This document shows positions 18,975 through 27,089 of a stretch of 64,000 nt of DNA, piece by piece. Positions within the stretch are counted from its first letter, which is position 1. Each line of letters opens with the position of its first letter. Source of the stretch: Paracoccaceae bacterium (GTDB lineage: Bacteria > Pseudomonadota > Alphaproteobacteria > Rhodobacterales > Rhodobacteraceae); contig JAFWNM010000029.1 in NCBI GenBank assembly GCA_017510335.1, forward strand, positions 98,445-162,444. Reading direction: 5' to 3'. The notes beneath the pieces are model-generated. The model searched no databases and had not been told where the DNA came from. It saw only the letters and a program-made list of their open reading frames with translations. The translations under genes were made by a program, and so were the position numbers.

Positions 18975-19628
18975 ATGAAATTCTTTGTCGATACTGCTGT
19001 CATCAGCGACATCCGGGAACTGAACGAGTATGGCTTGCTGGATGGTGTCACAACCAACCCGTCGCTGATTGCCAAATCGGGACGCGACTTCAAGGAAGTG
19101 ATTGCCGAAATCTGCGGGCTTGTTGACGGGCCTGTTTCTGCCGAAGTGGCCGCAATAGATTATGACGGTATGGTGGCCGAAGGCGCGCATCTGGCGAAGA
19201 TTGCTAAAAACGTGGTTATCAAACTGCCGCAGACGCTGGACGGGCTGAAGGCGTGCCGCCACTTCGCCGCGCAAGGCATCCGCACCAATGTGACCTTGTG
19301 TTTTTCCCCCAATCAGGCCCTGCTGGCCGCAAAAGCGGGCGCGACATATATTTCACCCTTCCTTGGCCGGTTGGATGATCTGGCGCTGGACGGGATGGAG
19401 CTGATCCGCGACATTCGCATAATTTACGACAATTACGGCTTTGAAACCCAGATATTGGCGGCATCGATCCGGTCCGCCAACCATGTGAAGGAAGCAGCCC
19501 TTGCCGGGGCCGATGTGGCGACCATTCCGCCTGCAGTCATCCGTAGCCTTGCAAACCATATGCTGACCGACAAGGGCCTGGAACAGTTCGCCAAGGATTG
19601 GGCAGCGACGGGCCAATCAATCCTGTAG
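18975..19628 (+). CDS. Small transaldolase / fructose-6-phosphate aldolase family (TalC/MipB type)
   Basis: 217 aa, starting at the family N-terminus [10 protein letters not shown]; an upstream in-frame ATG at 18888 adds junk over the operator. Class I aldolase barrel with Schiff-base Lys in NVVIKLPQT (residue 83), TTNPSL near 26-31 and the [11 protein letters not shown] segment. Residue 57 is Glu in VSAEV. True fructose-6-phosphate aldolases have Gln there, so transaldolase activity is the better guess. Divergent from deoR, it would hand three-carbon units to or from erythrose-4-P, linking the tpiA-like/rpiB products to central metabolism. Confidence 0.88.
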   Translation: MKFFVDTAVISDIRELNEYGLLDGVTTNPSLIAKSGRDFKEVIAEICGLVDGPVSAEVAAIDYDGMVAEGAHLAKIAKNVVIKLPQTLDGLKACRHFAAQGIRTNVTLCFSPNQALLAAKAGATYISPFLGRLDDLALDGMELIRDIRIIYDNYGFETQILAASIRSANHVKEAALAGADVATIPPAVIRSLANHMLTDKGLEQFAKDWAATGQSIL

Positions 19629-19719
19629 GGGTGGGCCCGGGCTGCGTATAAAAGGGCTTTCAGGGGAATAGAATGTCAGATACGGCGCTGCAAACGCCTG
19701 ATGTGGCGAACACCCTGAA

Positions 19720-20511
19720 ATGGACCAATCGACCATGCGCATCACTATTGACGTCACGCTTGATTACCGGCTGTCTGGCGAGGATACGGTCCTTCTGACA
19801 CTGGAAGCAGCCCAAACAGACGGACAGACCGTTCTGGACAGCGCCCTTGATATCGGGCCTGTCCCCCTGCACCGCCTGCCAGGTGAAGGGGGCGTGGGGG
19901 AACGGGTATGCGCCGTGGTCGATGGTGACAATCTGAAATTGCGCTATCACGCCAGTGTGCAGGTGTCGCGCCGTGACGTGGCGCTGGAACCGCTGGCGCA
20001 AATGCCGCTGGAGTCGCTGTCACCAGAGGTTCTGACTTATCTGCGCCCGTCGCGGTTTTGCCAGTCCGACCTGTTCACCCCCTTCGTGCAACGCCAGTTC
20101 GGCCATCTGGAAGGGGGGGCAAAAATTGCGGCAATGCGCGATTGGGTCGCGTCCGGGCTTGCCTATGTCATTGGCAGCTCAAACCCCGCAACCACAGCAA
20201 TTGACACATTTGTGGCGCGAGAAGGCGTTTGTCGGGACTTCACGCACCTGATGTGCAGCTTCGCGCGCGCGGCTGGCATTCCGGCGCGCTACATTTCGGT
20301 CTATGGTGCCGATGTCCAGCCACCGGATTTTCACGCCGTCGCGCAGGTCTGGCTGGATGGGGATTGGCATATTGTGGACGCAACCGGCATGGGGCGGGCC
20401 GGGGCGTTGGTGGTCATTGCCTGCGGGCGCGATGCCGCAGACGTGGCGTTCATGGAAACCACCAAGAATGCAATGCCGGTTGTCCAGAATATCCGTGTGA
20501 CCCAGGCCTGA
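19720..20511 (+). CDS. Transglutaminase-like domain protein
   Basis: 263 aa; start is the ATG at 19720 or the in-frame ATG at 19735, neither with a strong ribosome site. The first 100 residues form a beta-rich N-terminal region. The transglutaminase core covers about residues 130-240, with the catalytic triad visible as Cys in REGVCRDFTHLM, His in PDFHAVAQVWL and Asp in HIVDATGMG. Such proteins act as cysteine peptidases or amidases; the substrate is unknown. No signal peptide is evident. It stands alone between the transaldolase and a MetE-like gene. Confidence 0.88.
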   Translation: MDQSTMRITIDVTLDYRLSGEDTVLLTLEAAQTDGQTVLDSALDIGPVPLHRLPGEGGVGERVCAVVDGDNLKLRYHASVQVSRRDVALEPLAQMPLESLSPEVLTYLRPSRFCQSDLFTPFVQRQFGHLEGGAKIAAMRDWVASGLAYVIGSSNPATTAIDTFVAREGVCRDFTHLMCSFARAAGIPARYISVYGADVQPPDFHAVAQVWLDGDWHIVDATGMGRAGALVVIACGRDAADVAFMETTKNAMPVVQNIRVTQA

Positions 20512-20769
20512 AACCGGACTACAAGCGGGCCAGTGCGTGCGCGCGCCAGCGCCAGATGCTGTTGTTGTGCAGGATATTGACATGGTCGTGCAATCTATGC
20601 CTGTTAGGTTCTGCAAGGGTTGGCGCCGGTCTGCATGTCGCGGGCTGCAAGGCAAATAACCCTGACTGCAGGCACTGGTTTGGGGATAGACGCACGATCA
20701 AGGCTGGCGTTACACAAACGCCCCGCAACGTGGCCCATGAACCCCTACAAACAAAAGAAGGACGAAACC
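20512..20769. other. Non-coding leader upstream of the MetE-like gene
   Basis: About 258 bp without a supported gene. No SAM or cobalamin riboswitch consensus could be recognised by eye. It probably holds the promoter of the methyltransferase gene. Confidence 0.4.
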
Positions 20770-21873
20770 TTGACAACAACACCCACCCCGCCATTTCGCG
20801 CCGACCATGTCGGCAGTCTGCTGCGCCCCGCAGCCATAGCTGATGCCCGCAAGGCAGGCGTGACGGGTGCCGACCTGACCGCAATCGAAGATCGTGAAAT
20901 TCCGGCACTTGTGCGCATGCAGGAAGATGTCGGCCTGAAAGTGGTCACCGATGGCGAGGCGCGCCGCGCCTTCTGGCATTATGACTTTATGGGCATGCTG
21001 GACGGGCTGGACATCATTGAAACCGGCAGCGACGCGCTGGGGTTCAAAGGTGCGACCGTCAGTCAGGTGCCGCAAATTACCGCCCCGCTGGATTTCCCGT
21101 CCGATCACCCCATGCTGGAGCATTTCAGCAAACTGGCACAGATGACCAAGGTTTGCCCGAAAATCTCCATTCCCGGCCCGTCAGCGGTGCATTTCCGCGT
21201 GACGCCGGAAAACAACAAGCACGCGCCCTATGCTGATCAGGACCTGTTCATGTCCGACATTGCCGCGACCTATAAAAAGGCCGTGCATGCGTTTTATGCG
21301 GCAGGGTGCCGGTATCTGCAACTGGATGACATTTTCTTCGCGTATCTGGGCGACGAAAAACAGCGGGCAATTCGCGCCGCCATGGGCCAGGACCCTGACT
21401 GGCTGATTGAACGCTATGCCGGGATGCTGGAAGACGCCATCAAGGACCGCCCTGCCGATATGATCATCGGCATGCATATGTGCCGTGGCAATTTCCAGTC
21501 CACCTTTGTGGCGACGGGCGGCTATGATGCGGCAGCGGATGCAATCTTCAACCGCACCAGTGTTGACGTCTATTTCATGGAATATGACACCGACCGCGCA
21601 GGCGGGCTGGAACCGCTGGCACTGCTGCCCAAAGGCAAGAAGCGCGTTCTGCCCGGTTTCATCACCACCAAAACCGCCGAACTGGAAAGCATGGATTCCC
21701 TGCGCCGCCAGTTCGAAGCTGCGTCAAAATTCGTGGATATGGACCAGTTGGGGATTGCGCCGCAATGCGGTTTCGCCTCGACCGAGCATGGCAACAAGAT
21801 CACCGAAGATGACCAGAAGCGCAAACTGGAACTCGTGGTGAAGGTTGCGCATGATCTGTGGGGCGAAGCCTGA
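20770..21873 (+). CDS. Cobalamin-independent methionine synthase-like methyltransferase (MetE C-terminal domain, YxjG/YxjH type)
   Basis: 367 aa from a TTG at 20770 preceded by AGAAGGACGAAACC; an in-frame ATG at 20737 is an alternative. It corresponds to only the C-terminal barrel of MetE: FRADHVGSLLRP at the N-terminus, then zinc ligands His and Cys in IGMHMCRGN, Glu in YFMEYDTDRAG and Cys in APQCGFAS. Members transfer a methyl group to homocysteine or related thiols from a folate or other donor. The full-length MetE folate half is absent, so the methyl donor is uncertain. It is followed by a strong bidirectional terminator. Confidence 0.9.
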   Translation: MTTTPTPPFRADHVGSLLRPAAIADARKAGVTGADLTAIEDREIPALVRMQEDVGLKVVTDGEARRAFWHYDFMGMLDGLDIIETGSDALGFKGATVSQVPQITAPLDFPSDHPMLEHFSKLAQMTKVCPKISIPGPSAVHFRVTPENNKHAPYADQDLFMSDIAATYKKAVHAFYAAGCRYLQLDDIFFAYLGDEKQRAIRAAMGQDPDWLIERYAGMLEDAIKDRPADMIIGMHMCRGNFQSTFVATGGYDAAADAIFNRTSVDVYFMEYDTDRAGGLEPLALLPKGKKRVLPGFITTKTAELESMDSLRRQFEAASKFVDMDQLGIAPQCGFASTEHGNKITEDDQKRKLELVVKVAHDLWGEA

Positions 21874-21877
21874 GGCA

Positions 21878-21921
21878 CAGACAAAATGCGGCAGGCCAAC
21901 CGGCCTGCCGCATTTTGTCTG
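21878..21921. terminator. Bidirectional rho-independent terminator
   Basis: A perfect 20-bp stem (21878-21897 with 21902-21921) closes on the tetraloop AACC. The stem is GC-rich near the loop and has A-rich and T-rich outer parts (ACAAAATG / CATTTTGT), serving both the methyltransferase gene and the convergent OmpA gene ending at 21924. Confidence 0.85.
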
Positions 21922-21923
21922 TA

Positions 21924-23918
21924 TTACTGCATCAAAAGCGGTGTGATGCGGCGTATTGCAACGCGACGGTTGCGTTCTTCGGATTGCAGGGTCTGAATGC
22001 GAAGGTAGCGTTTGCCATACCCTTGCACGACCAGATTTTCCGGCGGTATGTCGAAAAACTCAGTCAGCGCCAGCGCTACGGATTCCGCGCGCCGGTCAGA
22101 CAGTGCCAAATTGAACGCGGCGGGGCCTGTGGCGTCTGTGTGACCTTCGATCAGGAAAATCTCGCGCGGGTTATCCGCCACCAGACGTTCCATCAACCGG
22201 CCCACTTGCAACAGTTTCGACGCTTCATCGGCGCGGACATTCGCGCGGTTGGTTTCAAACGTAATCGGGTCCGGGCTTAGCAGGGGCACAGTTTCGCGCA
22301 ATTCGCGGATCTCGCGGATTTGGCGCAGGGAAAAGCTGCGATCCAGCGCGCGCGCTTCCGCTTCGGCCTCGCGCAGCATGGCAATGGCCAGTTCGGGGTC
22401 AGTGCGCTGGGTCATGCGGAATTCGCGTGTGCGCAGCGGGGGCAGGGTGGTCATGTCAATTGTCGCAACCGGGCGGGTATCATCAACCAGTTCAATGATG
22501 GTCCCGTCAGGCAGCACCCGATCGCGGCGCAGCACACGCCCCGTTGCATCGCGGATGGTCAGAATTTGCGTGCCATCCAGACGTTCCCAGCGGGTGCGCG
22601 TTGATCCGTCGCTGTAGCGTTCAATGCGGCGGGTGGACCCGTCTTGCAGCAAGATCGCATCATCATCGCGCCAAAGCTGCAAGTCACCATCGCCTTGATC
22701 GACGACAACACGTTCATCGGACCGCGCTACGACGCGGTTTTGGTTGATGACCATCCCGACAGCCAGCGCCCCAAGGGCCACCAGCCCGGCGCGTTCCAGA
22801 TCGCGGCGGTTGCTGCTGCTGCGTTGGGTCTGGGCCTGCGCATCAGCGTCAAAATCCAGCGCCAGACGCGATTCAAAATCGTCGCGGCTGCTGCGTGTCT
22901 GGGCTGCGGTGATCTGCTCCTCGCTGATTTCGGGGGTGCTTTCGTCTGTGGTTTCGGCGGTTGCGTCGTCGTCACGGGCGGCCAGTGTGGTGGTAGGCTG
23001 TTCTGCGGTGTCGTCATCTGACGGGGTGTCATCTGTGCCCAGAACAGTGCCAAGAAGGCCAATTGCCGAAGAAACGCCGGGGTCTTCAAGCATACGGTCG
23101 ATTGCGGCCTGTTGATTGGCGTCCAGTTCCCTTGGGGTATCGGCGGGAATGACCACCTCTTCTTCCGGCACGTCCTCGATCACCAGTTCGGGGGCATCTT
23201 GCGCCATGTCTTCGGCTTCGGACAGCTGGCGCGCGCGCTCTGCTTCCAGGTCCTGTTGTGCCAAATCGGCGGTGTCATCTGCTTGTGGCGGTGCGCTTTC
23301 CTCTGGGGCGGCGTCTGCTTCAGCCTCTCCTTCGGTCTGTGCCTCCAATTCGGCTGCAAGCTGTGCGGCTTCTTCTTCTTCCTCTAGTGCGCGCTGCAAT
23401 GCTGCGGCTGTTTCTGCGGCATCATCCTGTTGCGGGTCTGCAGGCAGGTCTTCCGCCTCTGCTTGGTCTGGTTCTTCGGGGGGGGTGTCTTGTGGTGTGT
23501 CTTCCGGCAGGATGTCTTCTATCAGGTCGTCCACAATTTCGGGGGCGTCCTCAATCAGGCTGTCCAGCATTTCGGGGGCACTTATGTCTGGCTCGTCCAG
23601 CGCGGCCATCTCGTCATCAAGCTGTTGCAACAAGGCCTGTGCGCGCTCCGTATCTTCGGGCGTGGCGAAAACTGCATCAGGATCGTCAAACAATATGTCG
23701 CACTGCGCGGCAGTCATGTCTGCAGCGCAATCGCTGATGCTATCAAGAACCGGCCCGCAATCGTCGCCTTGCGGATTGGCCATGCACATTTGTGCAAGCG
23801 GGCTAAGCAGGGACAGATCTTCGTCTGTCACCATGCTGGATTGTGCCAAGGTCATGGTCGGCGGGGTCACCAGACACATGGTCAGGGCCGTGGTGGCGTA
23901 GAATTTTGCAAGGCGCAT
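21924..23918 (-). CDS. OmpA-family outer membrane protein with long acidic region
   Basis: 664 aa. Residues 1-25 are a signal peptide ending in LAQ. Four Cys in residues 44-75 may form disulfides. Residues about 80-370 are extremely Asp/Glu/Ala-rich and low in complexity (runs such as EEEEEAAQLAAEL). A short hydrophobic segment follows (AGLVALGALAVGMVI, about 390). The last 115 residues are the OmpA C-terminal peptidoglycan-binding domain (FETNRANVRADEASKL, IEGHTDATGP, LSDRRAESVALAL, GYGKRYL). It probably links envelope and cell wall. A 59-aa membrane-protein gene lies directly upstream on the same strand. Confidence 0.9.
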   Translation of the reverse strand: MRLAKFYATTALTMCLVTPPTMTLAQSSMVTDEDLSLLSPLAQMCMANPQGDDCGPVLDSISDCAADMTAAQCDILFDDPDAVFATPEDTERAQALLQQLDDEMAALDEPDISAPEMLDSLIEDAPEIVDDLIEDILPEDTPQDTPPEEPDQAEAEDLPADPQQDDAAETAAALQRALEEEEEAAQLAAELEAQTEGEAEADAAPEESAPPQADDTADLAQQDLEAERARQLSEAEDMAQDAPELVIEDVPEEEVVIPADTPRELDANQQAAIDRMLEDPGVSSAIGLLGTVLGTDDTPSDDDTAEQPTTTLAARDDDATAETTDESTPEISEEQITAAQTRSSRDDFESRLALDFDADAQAQTQRSSSNRRDLERAGLVALGALAVGMVINQNRVVARSDERVVVDQGDGDLQLWRDDDAILLQDGSTRRIERYSDGSTRTRWERLDGTQILTIRDATGRVLRRDRVLPDGTIIELVDDTRPVATIDMTTLPPLRTREFRMTQRTDPELAIAMLREAEAEARALDRSFSLRQIREIRELRETVPLLSPDPITFETNRANVRADEASKLLQVGRLMERLVADNPREIFLIEGHTDATGPAAFNLALSDRRAESVALALTEFFDIPPENLVVQGYGKRYLRIQTLQSEERNRRVAIRRITPLLMQ

Positions 23919-23968
23919 CTGAACTCTCTTTCAACAGGGACGGGAACTGGCACAAGCGTTGCGCCGAC

Positions 23969-24148
23969 TTAGTGACGATCCAGTGCCTCAACAGCGCCCT
24001 TGCCGGGACTGTCGGTTGCCAACGAGGATTTTGGCACGTTGGGGTCGTGGCGGCGTTGTTCTACCTTTCGTTTGCTGATTGCGGCAAAAACCACAACGCA
24101 AATCAGTGTGAACAGGGCAAGAAGTGCAAGCAGGGTTGTCGTTTCCAA
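23969..24148 (-). CDS. Small single-pass membrane protein, 59 aa
   Basis: An in-frame TTG start at 24148 is preceded by the strong ribosome site AGAAGGAGAAAGATT; the stop is TAA at 23969. The product has a short N-terminus (LETTT), one hydrophobic span of about 20 residues (LLALLALFTLICVVVFAAI), a basic stop-transfer patch (SKRKVEQRRH) and a polar tail. It sits 50 bp upstream of the OmpA-family gene on the same strand, so it is probably co-transcribed. No family is recognised. The ribosome site and membrane-protein composition argue that it is real. Confidence 0.6.
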   Translation of the reverse strand: METTTLLALLALFTLICVVVFAAISKRKVEQRRHDPNVPKSSLATDSPGKGAVEALDRH

Positions 24149-24574
24149 AATCTTTCTCCTTCTGGGGTCATTTCAGGAATGGGGCGGGCGATGGGGGTGC
24201 CCCATATCGGGGCGCCCCGTGGGCGTGCGCCATTGAGGTGGATAACCGTGACCATCGGCCCCTTGTTGGCCCGCCTTGCGGGGAGGAAAAGCGCAAGGCG
24301 GGCCAGTTGGTCTGAATGTATCGGGCGGGACAACCCGACTTCAGATCAGGGACGATATCATAACGCGCGCTTTCGGGATTGGTTCCCGCAGTGCGGCATA
24401 TTTCCAGTGTGCGGCGTGGCTGCAGCATTGGCGCAGCCACGCAGGCGGCAGAATAATCACAACCTGTTCAGGTCATCAAACCTTCGGGGAACCTGTTTGC
24501 CTTCGGGCCATTGTAATTCCTGTAACGCAACAACCAAAGGAGGCGCGTGCACACACCAGCGCGTAAAACAGCCC
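24149..24574. other. Intergenic region upstream of NepR-like gene
   Basis: No convincing gene. It contains a GC-rich near-palindrome around 24193-24222 (GGGGTGCCCC / GGGGCGCCCC). It also has a 10-bp-stem hairpin, GCGTGGCTGC (24414-24423) with GCAGCCACGC (24433-24442), and a GGAAC box at 24488-24492 that might be an EcfG-type -35 element, though no clear matching -10 was found. Confidence 0.4.
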
Positions 24575-24871
24575 ATGACCCAACCCGATACAGTCCTGAC
24601 GCGTTCGCCCGGCACGTTCCGGCAGATTGACGAGAATTTGAAACGCGCCTTTACCCCGGCAGACCCCGGCCCGCTGCCCGAAGACATTATGCGCCTGTTG
24701 TCGCAGCTTGATGGGCGTGAAGGGGGCGCTACAGATGTGGCTTCAACAGGCCCAGAACAACCGTCTGCGCGTGATGCAGCCAACCCATACGATCAAGATC
24801 CGCCAAGGTCACCTGGCGGGCATCTGCGCAATCTGCTTCAAAAATGCGCGTCTGTTCTGCGACAAAACTAG
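24575..24871 (+). CDS. NepR-like anti-sigma factor candidate
   Basis: 98 aa from the ATG at 24575. The segment FRQIDENLKRAFTPADPGPL and then PEDIMRLLSQLDGRE (residues about 15-50) matches the alphaproteobacterial NepR core (IDENL-R/K then two short helices). NepR holds the EcfG sigma factor inactive until PhyR releases it. The partner genes ecfG and phyR are not in this window. The last 47 codons overlap the 3' end of the convergent cardiolipin synthase gene by 143 bp and look non-family. AAAGGAGG lies about 32 bases upstream, too far for a normal ribosome site, so the start is uncertain. Confidence 0.55.
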   Translation: MTQPDTVLTRSPGTFRQIDENLKRAFTPADPGPLPEDIMRLLSQLDGREGGATDVASTGPEQPSARDAANPYDQDPPRSPGGHLRNLLQKCASVLRQN

Positions 24872-26021
24872 CGTCATAGACATTAAGATTGGCTTCGTCA
24901 TTCAACCGGAATGACCGTTCGTCAAAATTCGCAGAGCCGACAGAAACCCAGCATTCATCAATGATAACCAGCTTGGCGTGCAGAAATGTCGGGGCGTATT
25001 CATGAATTCTCACGCCACCTTCAATCAGCGCGCGCCATGACAACCGCGACACGCGCCGTACCAGATAGGAATCGGTGTTCTTGCCCGCAATCAGCAAATC
25101 GATTTCGACGCCGCGCGCGCGCGCTTCCAGCAACTGGGATATCGCGATCTTGTCTGGCACAAAATAGGGTGTCGAAATGCGAATATGGCGCTGCGCAGCG
25201 GCAAGCGCTGTCATCAACATCAGATGAATTTCATTGCGGCTGCCGGTATTGCTTTTGACCATCTGAATGTTGATGTCGCCAGTGGGGTGCAGGGGCGGGT
25301 AGAATTGCGGCCCGCGCAGCACTTCGCCGCTGGCTTCGACCCAGTTATGTGCGAAGGCGTTTTGCATCAGCGCCACCACTGGCCCTGTCACGCGGTAATG
25401 CGTGTCGCGCCATTCATCGGGGGTGCGTGCGTTGCCCTGCCACATATCGGCAATTCCCACCCCCCCGATAAAGCCTGTTTTGCCATCAACAACCAGAACC
25501 TTGCGATGAGTGCGGTTGTTCAGCCGTGTCAGGGTGCGCGGGCGCATGGGCCGGAACATGCGCAGCTTTATCCCGCCTTCGTGCATGCGGTCGATCAGGT
25601 CATCATCCATTGGCAGGCCACCGGCCCAGTCAATCAGCACGTTGACGATAACACCGGCCTGTGCGCGCGCAATCAGCGCGTCACAAAAACGGGTGGCGAC
25701 ACGTCCAGACCAATAAATATAGGTTTCAAACGTGATTGAGACTTGCGCGCGGTCAATTTCGGCCAGCATCGCGTCAAAAATTGCATCGCCGTTCAGCAGC
25801 GTCTGAATACTGTTGCCGCCCAAAATGGGGCTTCCATACAGCCCCGCCATATCGCGCGCGAATTGCGGGTCACAGGCCGGGGTGGCCGCAGGAACGGCCC
25901 GACGCAGTTCGCGCCGGTAAGGCATAAGGGCAATCACGAAAAACCAGAACAGGACCATTGCCAGCACACCGGCAATGGCTGCGCGTATCTTTCGGCGGAA
26001 GCGATGCGGCAGGCGGGGCAT
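24729..26021 (-). CDS. cls: Cardiolipin synthase / phospholipase D-family protein
   Basis: 430 aa. An N-terminal membrane anchor (AGVLAMVLFWFFVIALM, residues about 15-32) precedes two HKD catalytic motifs. These are HRKVLVVDGKTGFIGG at about residue 172 and HAKLVIIDECWVSVGSANFDERS at about 345, each with His-x-Lys-x4-Asp. Members condense two phosphatidylglycerols, or phosphatidylglycerol and phosphatidylethanolamine, to cardiolipin at the inner membrane. It is monocistronic, and its 3' end overlaps the NepR-like frame. Other PLD-superfamily transphosphatidylase activity cannot be excluded. Confidence 0.9.
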   Translation of the reverse strand: MPRLPHRFRRKIRAAIAGVLAMVLFWFFVIALMPYRRELRRAVPAATPACDPQFARDMAGLYGSPILGGNSIQTLLNGDAIFDAMLAEIDRAQVSITFETYIYWSGRVATRFCDALIARAQAGVIVNVLIDWAGGLPMDDDLIDRMHEGGIKLRMFRPMRPRTLTRLNNRTHRKVLVVDGKTGFIGGVGIADMWQGNARTPDEWRDTHYRVTGPVVALMQNAFAHNWVEASGEVLRGPQFYPPLHPTGDINIQMVKSNTGSRNEIHLMLMTALAAAQRHIRISTPYFVPDKIAISQLLEARARGVEIDLLIAGKNTDSYLVRRVSRLSWRALIEGGVRIHEYAPTFLHAKLVIIDECWVSVGSANFDERSFRLNDEANLNVYDASFVAEQTRIFEADCADARQVTLADLDRMGWLHHAQTVVLGLLKPHL

Positions 26022-26213
26022 GGGACTCTGTTTTCTGGAATCGTCACTGCGTAACGCCGGACTGGCGCTGTTGGTTCCCGTATTCTTGCCCTGTCAGCCA
26101 ATACACTGTTCGGAAGCGGGGATAAGATCATAAGAAATTGCTATACTGCGTGGCGCAGCCCGGCGCGGTATGGCAGGATCATATCATCTGGAACCCAGGA
26201 ACCGGGGGTGGGG

Positions 26214-27089
26214 ATGGAACATACCAAGCAAGTGGCCTTTATTGGATTTGGCGAAGCGGCGCGGGCCTTTGTGTCGGGGTGGGGGGGCGCGCATTCGGCG
26301 GGCATGGCTGCTTTTGATATCAAGACACAGGCGGATGTATCGCGCGTCGACATGTTGGCGCAGTATCGCGCGCATGGCGTGACGGGTGCCGAAGATGCGA
26401 GGGGCGCGCTGCACGGGGCAGGGCTGGTGTTCAGTCTGGTCACGGCGGATCAGGCATTGGCAGCAGCGCAAGCCGCAGCCCCCCATCTGGATGGCGGGGT
26501 ATTGTGGCTTGATTGTAATTCCTGTGCACCTGAAACCAAGGTCAAGGCCGCAAAAATCATCGAATCCGCGGGCGGGCGCTATGTGGATGTGGCCATCATG
26601 GCGCCGGTCCACCCCAAACGCCATCTGGTGCCAATGCTGGTTTCCGGTCCGCACGCCACCCCCGCCATGCACGCGCTGCACGCGCTGTCGATGCGTCCGC
26701 AGGTGGCGGGGGAACAGGTCGGGCAAGCGTCCTCTATCAAGATGCTGCGGTCTGTCATGATCAAGGGGTTGGAAGCGCTTAGCGCGGAGTGTTTCCTTGC
26801 CGCGCGGCGTGCCGGGGTGGAAGAACAGGTTCTGGCATCGCTTGAAGGGTCTGACCCGGATATCAACTGGCGGGCGCGGGCCAGTTATAACCTTGAACGG
26901 ATGGTGGTGCACGGCGCAAGGCGCGCATCCGAAATGCAAGAGGTGGCGGCCACAGTCGCGGCACTCGGGCTGCCCTGCGCCATGAGTGCGGCCTCGGCGC
27001 AGTGGCAGGCATATCTTTCGGCCCCTGCGGTGGACCCCGGCAGCGATGAGCTGATTGCACGCATGGACCGTATTCTGGCAGCGCTATGA
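26214..27089 (+). CDS. NAD(P)-dependent oxidoreductase, 6-phosphogluconate dehydrogenase-like (DUF1932 C-terminus)
   Basis: 291 aa from the ATG at 26214 (a GTG lies two codons earlier). The Rossmann motif is VAFIGFGEAARAFVSGW (about residues 7-23), followed by SLVTADQALAAA and LDCNSCAPETKVKAA, the position of the beta-hydroxyacid dehydrogenase substrate loop. The C-terminal helical part (SIKMLRSVMIKGLEALSAE, with Lys as likely catalytic residue) matches the DUF1932 dehydrogenase group. Its stop overlaps the start of a LysR-type regulator (ATGA, 27086-27089), implying that the regulator controls this or a linked pathway. Substrate unknown. Confidence 0.87.
   Translation: MEHTKQVAFIGFGEAARAFVSGWGGAHSAGMAAFDIKTQADVSRVDMLAQYRAHGVTGAEDARGALHGAGLVFSLVTADQALAAAQAAAPHLDGGVLWLDCNSCAPETKVKAAKIIESAGGRYVDVAIMAPVHPKRHLVPMLVSGPHATPAMHALHALSMRPQVAGEQVGQASSIKMLRSVMIKGLEALSAECFLAARRAGVEEQVLASLEGSDPDINWRARASYNLERMVVHGARRASEMQEVAATVAALGLPCAMSAASAQWQAYLSAPAVDPGSDELIARMDRILAAL

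Noticed and set aside
23116-23901. Serine-rich plus-strand frame opposite the OmpA gene
   Set aside because: It is the reverse complement of the Asp/Glu/Ala-rich region; poly-Ser is the expected antisense translation.
24185-24225. GC-rich near-palindrome GGGGTGCCCC/GGGGCGCCCC
   Set aside because: Short imperfect G/C runs are expected at this GC content; no gene end or T-run is adjacent, so it is not called a terminator.
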